Shown here: in pieces, positions 58,710 to 64,000 of the stretch | Layout of the letters: each line of letters opens with the position of its first letter | Position numbering within the stretch: the stretch's first letter is position 1 | Assembly: GCF_014873875.1 (NCBI RefSeq) | Contig: NZ_JADBEM010000001.1 | Coordinates: 1,674,001-1,738,000 of the forward strand | From: Actinopolymorpha pittospori | GTDB taxonomy: Bacteria > Actinomycetota > Actinomycetes > Propionibacteriales > Actinopolymorphaceae | Direction: 5' to 3' | Length of the DNA stretch: 64,000 nt | Notes under the pieces: model-generated | The model's input: only the letters and a program-made list of their open reading frames with translations | What the model was told of the DNA's origin: nothing | Database searches by the model: none | Translations under genes and position numbers: made by a program

Positions 58710-60551
58710 ATGCGCCAGATCAGCGAGAACGTCTTCTGCTTCAGCGATACGTGCAACGTCTACGTCATCCGCAACGGCGACCGGGCCGTCCTGATCGACT
58801 ACGGCAGCGGGGCGGTCGTGCCCCACCTGAAGGACATCGGGGTGAGCCGGGTCAGCGGCATCCTGGTCACCCACCACCACCGCGACCAGGTGCAGGGAGT
58901 CGGTGCGGCCCCGCAGCGGCTCGGTGTCGGCCTCTCGGTGCCGCCGGTCGAGGTCGACCTGATCGCCGGCGTCGACCAGCACTGGCGTGGCAGGCAGATC
59001 GACAACGACTACAACCTGCGCGAGGACCGCTTCTCCCTGCTCGAACCCGTCAGCAGCGTCGGCACGGTGGCGGAGTACCAGACCCGCGAGTACGCAGGCA
59101 TCGAGGTCTTCACCCTGCCGACGCCCGGACACACGGTCGGCTCGGTCAGCTACCTGGTCACCGTCGACGACCGCAGGTACGCCTTCACCGGCGACCTCGT
59201 CTACGGCGCGGGCAAGGTCTGGTCCCTCGCCGCGACGCAGTGGACCTACACCGGGGTGGAGGGAATCAGCGCCACCGTCCACTCCTGTCAATCACTGCTT
59301 GACGAGGAGCCGGACGTCGTCCTGCCCTCCCACGGTGACCCGATCACCGACCCACCCGCCGCTCTCGGCCTGCTCACCGAACGCCTCACCAGCCTCGCCA
59401 CGATGCGGCTCGGCACGCCCTGGGACCCCGACGCACACCGGGGCGACGTGTGGGAGGTCATCACACCGCACCTGCTGCGCAGCCGGATCAGCTTCGCCCA
59501 GACCTACGCCCTGCTGTCCGAGAACGGCACCGCGCTGTTCTTCGACTTCGGCTACGACGGCACGACGCTCGCGTGGACGAGCAGTGACCGGGGCGCACGG
59601 CGGCCGCTGCTCGCCTCCCTGCGCTCACTTCGCCGCGACCACGGAGTGGACAAGGTCGAGGTTGCGATCCCCACGCACTACCACGACGATCACGTGGCCG
59701 GCCTCAACCTGCTCCGCGACGCCGAGGGGACACAGGTGTGGTCCGCGGCCAACGTCACCCCGGTGCTCGAGAGCCCACGCTCCCACGACCTGCCCTGCCT
59801 GTGGTACGACCCGATCCCCGTCGACCGGATACTCCCGCCGGGCCGGGCGGTGCGCTGGCGGGAGTACGAGTTGACGACGTACGACCTGCCCGGACACACG
59901 TTGTACGCCACGGCGATCGAGGTGGTGGTCGATGGCCGGCGGGTCGTGGTCACCGGCGACCAACAGGACGGCGGCTGGGTCGAGGGTGAACGCCGCGAGG
60001 TCCTCAACTTCCAGTACCGCAACGGCTTCCACCCCGACGACTACGTCCGCAGCGCACAGCTCTACCGCAAGCTCGCCCCGGACCTGATGATCAGTGGGCA
60101 CTGGGCGCCCCGCTGGGTCGACAGCGCCTACCTCGACATGTTGCTGGCCGAGGGACACCGTCTCGCCGAGCTGCACCGCGAACTTCTTCCGCTGGACCAG
60201 GTGGAGCTGGGCCGGTTCGGGCTCGGCATCCGCATCACGCCGTACCGGTCGCGGATCAGACCCCGCAGATCCACCGTCTACTCCGTCCTCGTCCGCAATC
60301 CACTCCCGCGCGCGGAGCAGGTGACGCTGGAGCTCGTCGTTCCCTACCAGTGGAGCGTCGAGGAGCCGCGTCGAACCCTCCACCTCGGCCCCGGGCAGGA
60401 GGCGACCGTGACCTTCGCCGTCCAACCACCCGACGATGCCGGCCAAACCGGCCCGAACGGCAGGGTCGTCCGGGCCCGGATCGGCGTGGACCTCACGGCG
60501 GGGGAGGTCCGGTTCGGCCAGGTCGCGGAGGCCCTCGTCGACGTCTGGTGA
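58710..60551 (+). CDS. Tandem double metallo-beta-lactamase-fold protein
   Basis: 613 aa with two MBL domains. The first has VTHHHRDQVQG (54-63; THHHRDQ variant), LPTPGHTVGSVSYLV, FTGDLVYG and PSHGDPI. The second has the canonical IPTHYHDDHVAG (about 320-330), TYDLPGHTLYATAIEV, VTGDQQDGG and SGHWAP. A C-terminal beta-type domain (about 525-613) follows. GGAGGGGAGATCGG precedes ATG 58710. Both sites look metal-competent, which is unusual; the substrate is unknown. Confidence 0.85.
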   Translation: MRQISENVFCFSDTCNVYVIRNGDRAVLIDYGSGAVVPHLKDIGVSRVSGILVTHHHRDQVQGVGAAPQRLGVGLSVPPVEVDLIAGVDQHWRGRQIDNDYNLREDRFSLLEPVSSVGTVAEYQTREYAGIEVFTLPTPGHTVGSVSYLVTVDDRRYAFTGDLVYGAGKVWSLAATQWTYTGVEGISATVHSCQSLLDEEPDVVLPSHGDPITDPPAALGLLTERLTSLATMRLGTPWDPDAHRGDVWEVITPHLLRSRISFAQTYALLSENGTALFFDFGYDGTTLAWTSSDRGARRPLLASLRSLRRDHGVDKVEVAIPTHYHDDHVAGLNLLRDAEGTQVWSAANVTPVLESPRSHDLPCLWYDPIPVDRILPPGRAVRWREYELTTYDLPGHTLYATAIEVVVDGRRVVVTGDQQDGGWVEGERREVLNFQYRNGFHPDDYVRSAQLYRKLAPDLMISGHWAPRWVDSAYLDMLLAEGHRLAELHRELLPLDQVELGRFGLGIRITPYRSRIRPRRSTVYSVLVRNPLPRAEQVTLELVVPYQWSVEEPRRTLHLGPGQEATVTFAVQPPDDAGQTGPNGRVVRARIGVDLTAGEVRFGQVAEALVDVW

Positions 60552-60587
60552 CGGCGTTCGACACCGGCGTTCGATGACGGCGTTCGG

Positions 60588-62336
60588 TCAGACCGCCCGG
60601 GCGAGGAGCACCGCCATGTCCAACGGGAGCGGATGCTCCGCGTCCAACTCGAAGCCGGCCGCGTGGAGCAGGGCGCGATACTCCGCGACGGTGCGCTCCC
60701 GCCCACCCAGGTTGTTCACCATCATGTGCACGTCGTAGGAGAACGCGAGGGAGTCGGAGTCGGTGGCGGGCACCGGCCGCTCCACCACGGCGAGTCTCGT
60801 GCCGGGGGTGATCCCGGCCCGGATGTTCGCAAGGATCACCGCACACCTGTCGTCGTCCCAGTCGTGCAGGATCCGCGACAACAGGTAGAGGTCCGCACCG
60901 GAGGGAACCGGGTCGGCGAAGAAGTCGCCGGCTACGAGGTCGCAGCGGTCGGCGCAGCCGAGCCCGGCCAGGACCTCCGGCGCGGCCTCGATGACGTGGG
61001 GCCGGTCGAACAGCACCCCCCGCGCGCCGGGCGCGGCCCGCAGGATCTCGCTGAGCAGCCGCCCGTTGGCGCCGGCCACGTCGACGACGACGCGCACCGT
61101 GGTGAGGTCCAGGGCGGCGGGAACGGCGGTGAGGAAGCTGCTGCCCGCGGCCATCCCGCGCTCGAAGAGCCGGGCGTGGTCGGGATGGTGGGCGAAGTAG
61201 TCGAACGGCGCCTCACCGAACATCTTCAGGAAGGCACTCTCACCGGTACGGATCGTGTGTGCCAGCGCCTCGAAGGAGTGGTAGAACGCCCCGCCGTACA
61301 GGAGAGCAAGGTCGCGCAAGGAACCGTTGACACCCCCGGCCAGCAGCTCACCCACCTCGGTCAGGGCGTAGGAACCGTCCTGGTCCTGGGTGAGGACACC
61401 TTCGCTCGCGAGGTAACGCATCAACCGGCTCAGGTTGTCCGCTTCGGTCCCGGTCGCGGCGGCCAGCTCGGTGGTCGAGGTGAGCCCGTCGAGAAGGTGG
61501 TCGGCCACGCCGAGTTCGGCGAACGCGGCGACGGCCTGGGTCCGCCACGCCCCGGTCATGAGCCGCAGCAGGTCGCGGGCGGGTCGGTCGGGCACCAGCT
61601 CCGGGCGGCCGAGGTGGGCCGCCAGGATCGCGCCGTGCTCACCGGGGACGGTCAGCTCGAGCCTGCGCGGCCAGCCCTGCGACGTCCGCCCCTCCGCGGC
61701 GAAGTAGAGGACGGTGACGTTCAGGTGCTGGTTGTAGCCCCCGCCGTCGGGGCTCATCCCGCCCGTGCCGACGAGGGTGTCGTAGACACCGCGCAACACC
61801 ACCTCGTCGCAGGCCCACAGCTCGAACGCCAGGTGAGTCTCGTGCCAGTGCAGGCGTTCGGAGGCGACGAGCTGGTCGAGGCCGCTCACGCCCCGCATGG
61901 CCTGCCGTTCGAGAACGAACAGCTCCAGCTCCCGCTGGCGCCCGTCGGCGCAGGTCGTGGCGCAGTGCAGGATCCCGACCTCGAGTTCACCGGCCGGCAT
62001 GTGCAGTCGTCGCGCGAGCCGGTCGCGGACGACGACGCTGGACTTGCGGCCGTCCGCGGTGACGTCCAGCGTCCCCAGGAAGGACAGCACAGCGTCGTGG
62101 TCTTCGGGGAAGACCAGCAGGGCGCCGTGGGCGAAGCGACAGTGCCGGGCCAGTGCCTGCACGACGTCCGCGCCCGACGGCGGCAACACCACGGCGAAGG
62201 CATGCGCCGCCGTGCTCGCCCGCACGAGGTCGAGCATCGCCAGGACTCGCTCGGCGTCCTCCGGGTGCATTCCGGCGTTCGCGACCACACCGGTCTCCTG
62301 CGATCCGGTGGATGCCGGCATGCGCGACGGTTTCAT
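60588..62336 (-). CDS. SAM-dependent O-methyltransferase with extra N-terminal domain
   Basis: 582 aa from ATG 62336 (AAGGGGGA upstream). Residues about 245-582 are a plant-type O-methyltransferase: dimerisation HTH (AVAAFAELGVADHLLDGLTSTTELA), the SAM motif VRVVVDVAGANGRLLSEIL, and LSRILHDWDDDRCAVIL with the catalytic His. Residues 1-245 match no family I recognise (LARHCRFAHGALLVFPEDHDA; SPDGGGYNQHLNVTVLYF). OMTs of this type usually modify polyketides or aromatics, but no biosynthetic cluster is visible. Confidence 0.82.
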   Translation of the reverse strand: MKPSRMPASTGSQETGVVANAGMHPEDAERVLAMLDLVRASTAAHAFAVVLPPSGADVVQALARHCRFAHGALLVFPEDHDAVLSFLGTLDVTADGRKSSVVVRDRLARRLHMPAGELEVGILHCATTCADGRQRELELFVLERQAMRGVSGLDQLVASERLHWHETHLAFELWACDEVVLRGVYDTLVGTGGMSPDGGGYNQHLNVTVLYFAAEGRTSQGWPRRLELTVPGEHGAILAAHLGRPELVPDRPARDLLRLMTGAWRTQAVAAFAELGVADHLLDGLTSTTELAAATGTEADNLSRLMRYLASEGVLTQDQDGSYALTEVGELLAGGVNGSLRDLALLYGGAFYHSFEALAHTIRTGESAFLKMFGEAPFDYFAHHPDHARLFERGMAAGSSFLTAVPAALDLTTVRVVVDVAGANGRLLSEILRAAPGARGVLFDRPHVIEAAPEVLAGLGCADRCDLVAGDFFADPVPSGADLYLLSRILHDWDDDRCAVILANIRAGITPGTRLAVVERPVPATDSDSLAFSYDVHMMVNNLGGRERTVAEYRALLHAAGFELDAEHPLPLDMAVLLARAV

Positions 62337-62657
62337 CAGTCCCCCTTGGTCTGAACGTCTCCACGCAGGATCGAGTGCCTGGTGAGGTAGCCCGGATGTG
62401 GTGACACGCGAAACGGGTGTCAGGTGCTGGCGGCCCGAACCACGTCGTGTGGTTGCCGTCATGGGGTGGACCTGGACCACCCCGGTGTGAGTCCAACTCC
62501 ACGGCGGTGTGCGCGGCCGTGAAGATCATCTGCCCCGCGAGTAGTGATCGTATGGGCGCGTTCGGTCATACGGAGATGACCGAGCATGAAATTGAGGTGA
62601 CCTTAACGTGGCCAGCGACAGCGGGATTCGCGTTGGACGACAGGGCCCTTCGAGCTT
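62337..62657. other. Divergent intergenic region with three small hairpins
   Basis: No gene seen. Inverted repeats: TGACAC/GTGTCA (about 62402-62422), AACCAC-N5-GTGGTT (62438-62454) and GGGGTGG-N7-CCACCCC (62463-62483). They lie on the methyltransferase promoter side and could be operators or 5'-leader structures. Confidence 0.5.
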
Positions 62658-62697
62658 CTTGACATGAGACGTCAAGTACTTGACGATAGGCGTCAAG
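62658..62697. promoter_or_regulatory. Two 19-bp operators at 21-bp spacing
   Basis: CTTGACATGAGACGTCAAG (62658-62676) and CTTGACGATAGGCGTCAAG (62679-62697), each an inverted repeat with CTTGAC/GTCAAG arms, separated by TA. The TTGAC of each can serve as a -35 element. They lie 25 bp upstream of the small HTH gene. Confidence 0.8.
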
Positions 62698-62722
62698 TAG
62701 ACGGGAGGTCGGGCGATGGTGA

Positions 62723-63214
62723 GTGAGCGCTGACATGACAACCACTGACGCCGAACGCGAGCAGTTGGCCGCACACCTCCGCCAGCTCCTCGACAACCGG
62801 CTGCTCGACCCGATCGACATCCTGCTCGCCCCGGGCCCGGTGCTCGACCAGCTCCGCGACCGGGCGAACGACCAGGCACGAGCCTGGGCCGATCAGCTCC
62901 TCGACGGCACCGAACAACAGGCGATGTACGTCGTCGTGCGCCTGGTCAGCGCGTTGTACCCGGCCGACGAGGTGTTCGACCCGCCCGCACAGTGGTGGCG
63001 GACACCGCTCGGCCAGGTCACCGCGCGCCGGCTCGGCCACCCGACCGTCCCGGCCGTGACCAACGCCGTGGCCGCGGCGATGCTCGGCGTCACCCGGCAG
63101 GGTGTCCACGACCTGCTCAGCCGCGGCAAGCTCACCCAGCACCCCGACGGCGGCGTGGACGTCACCTCCGTCCGCGACCGGCTCCGTCGACGCCATGACG
63201 CCATGACGCCATGA
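62723..63214 (+). CDS. Small HTH (excisionase-type) DNA-binding protein
   Basis: 163 aa from GTG 62723 (ATG 62735 is possible; GGGAGG at 62703-62708 is better spaced for a 5-codon ORF at 62716, so the start is unsure). The C-terminal part is a helix-turn-helix of the MerR/excisionase class (AVAAAMLGVTRQGVHDLLSRGKLTQHPDGGVDV, about 118-150). The N-terminal region is helical with no known domain. Position behind twin operators suggests autoregulation, and perhaps control of the divergent methyltransferase. Confidence 0.7.
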   Translation: MSADMTTTDAEREQLAAHLRQLLDNRLLDPIDILLAPGPVLDQLRDRANDQARAWADQLLDGTEQQAMYVVVRLVSALYPADEVFDPPAQWWRTPLGQVTARRLGHPTVPAVTNAVAAAMLGVTRQGVHDLLSRGKLTQHPDGGVDVTSVRDRLRRRHDAMTP

Positions 63215-63365
63215 CCTGAACCTGAGCGTTCCACGGTTCGGGCGTCACCCCACCAGCCCGACAACCCGCCACCACACATCGCCTCGACGCCCCGCCACCA
63301 CCCGTGCCCACGCCGGCCGGGCGGCCGGCGGTCACTGCCCCATGCCCTCATCCGGGAGGATCACC

Positions 63366-64000
63366 ATGCCCATGGCACCTGAACCGAACATCCCCACGTC
63401 CCCACCTGAGTCCACCGCCACGTCTGCCGCCACGTCCACCGCTACGTCCACGGCCAGTTCCGCGGCTGAGTCCACCGGCACCTCGACGGCCGTGAGCGCG
63501 CCCTCGACGCCGATCGACCTGATGGTCGAGTCCGGCCCGGTCCCCATCGCCGTCCGCGACTTCGGTGGCACCGGCCTTCCGCTGATCCTGGTGCACGGCG
63601 CGGGTGGCAACCTGCTCGCCTGGACGACGACCGCCGAGCGGCTCACCCCCCACCACCGCGTCGTCGCACTGGACCTGCGCTGCCACGGACGTTCCGGCGA
63701 CGGTCCGTGGAGCTGGGCGGACGCACTGACCGACATCGCGGCCGTGGCCGACCACTTCGGCTTCGACAACCCGGCGGTGGCCGGCCACTCACTCGGCGGC
63801 AGCATCGCGACCTGGTGGGGCCGCGAGCACCCGAACTGTCCGGGGATCGTCAACTTCGACGGGCATCGCGGCGCGGAGACCCACCCGGACAACTACGTCG
63901 GCATGGACCCCGCCCAGCTCGCCGCCGACCTCGCGAGGCTCTCGGAGCTGTTCACCGGGCAGGCACACGCGATGGGCCAGCCGCTCGCACCGGAGCAGGT
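63366..64000 (+). CDS. Alpha/beta hydrolase, truncated by window end
   Basis: The open frame from ATG 63366 (GGGAGG 6 bases upstream) runs off the window; 211 residues visible. The first 45 are a Ser/Thr/Ala low-complexity stretch (repeated Ala-Thr-Ser-Thr), then an alpha/beta hydrolase fold: LILVHGAGGNLLAW (oxyanion), LDLRCHGRSGDG and the nucleophile elbow VAGHSLGGSIA (Ser about 144). The catalytic His lies beyond the end. A hydrolase or epoxide-hydrolase-type role cannot be separated. Confidence 0.85.
   Translation, partial: MPMAPEPNIPTSPPESTATSAATSTATSTASSAAESTGTSTAVSAPSTPIDLMVESGPVPIAVRDFGGTGLPLILVHGAGGNLLAWTTTAERLTPHHRVVALDLRCHGRSGDGPWSWADALTDIAAVADHFGFDNPAVAGHSLGGSIATWWGREHPNCPGIVNFDGHRGAETHPDNYVGMDPAQLAADLARLSELFTGQAHAMGQPLAPEQ

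Noticed and set aside
60588-62336. Natural-product biosynthetic gene cluster
   Set aside because: A lone O-methyltransferase with regulators and hydrolases; no polyketide, peptide or terpene synthase genes nearby.
60633-62354. 573-residue ORF opposite the O-methyltransferase
   Set aside because: Antisense frame kept open by GC-biased third positions; no motifs, and the minus-strand gene has full catalytic motifs and a ribosome-binding site.
1-64000. tRNA or rRNA genes
   Set aside because: No acceptor/T-arm pattern (GGTTCGA-type with matching stems) was found in the intergenic gaps I read; a tRNAscan run would settle this.

Overview
The window is high-GC, tightly packed DNA with frequent GTG starts. 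Many genes sit directly behind a TAnnnT -10 box with no room for a leader. It carries a bacterial proteasome activator, an XRE-DUF5753/DUF397 module, F420-type luciferase-like oxidoreductases, standalone DUF6457 and DUF4446 proteins and a WYL regulator. Together these point to an actinobacterium. The style resembles Propionibacteriales (Nocardioides, Kribbella, Actinopolymorpha), but that narrower placement is only an impression.

1-4.4 kb: the end of a sulfonate/nitrate-type ABC transporter operon (permease, ATPase) and a decayed NtaA/SnaA/DszA-type flavin monooxygenase, cut off by a degraded IS607-family element (serine recombinase plus TnpB). The TnpB frame is split by an 11-bp tandem duplication. 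4.4-12.6 kb: two tandem endonuclease/exonuclease/phosphatase paralogues, an overlapping three-gene operon (ceramidase-like hydrolase, DegT aminotransferase, Gfo/Idh oxidoreductase) with a 22-bp operator-like palindrome, a CynX-type MFS exporter and a WecG-type glycosyltransferase. 12.6-22.3 kb: housekeeping genes (nitrilase, MobA-like nucleotidyltransferase, DUF6457, K+ channel, quinone oxidoreductase, bpa, HAD, LLM oxidoreductase, Nudix, lipoprotein).

22.3-40.7 kb: translation and nucleotide genes. metG has a 12-codon leader peptide with tandem Met codons followed by a terminator hairpin, which looks like a ribosome-mediated attenuator. serS is followed by HAD and Nudix genes. A PAP2-diacylglycerol-kinase fusion and a sacsin-type GHKL ATPase come next. 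A standalone AICAR formyltransferase lies behind a ZTP (pfl) riboswitch. A TetR/flavin-monooxygenase divergon has three operators spaced exactly 21 bp apart. Then come a frameshifted phosphotransferase, DUF4446 and pheA.

40.7-52.4 kb: an aldo/keto reductase followed by a 162-bp element with 18-bp terminal inverted repeats, rpiB-like, gnd and anmK genes, a methyltransferase gene whose C-terminal third is inverted in place, a SRPBCC/ArsR pair sharing an operator, a cytosolic HtrA-like protease, a coupled mini-operon of three small unknown proteins (one a 28-residue membrane peptide), and a divergent XRE-DUF397-DUF397 module. 52.4-64 kb: WYL and AraC regulators, hydrolases, a secreted peptidoglycan-binding protein, a two-domain metallo-beta-lactamase protein, an O-methyltransferase with an unidentified N-terminal half, a small HTH gene behind two 19-bp operators, and an alpha/beta hydrolase cut by the window end.

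No rRNA, tRNA, CRISPR array or replication origin was seen. Several genes are broken by short slippage-type events (11-bp duplication, G-run, AC repeat). These are either real decay or assembly errors, and the raw reads should be checked first.
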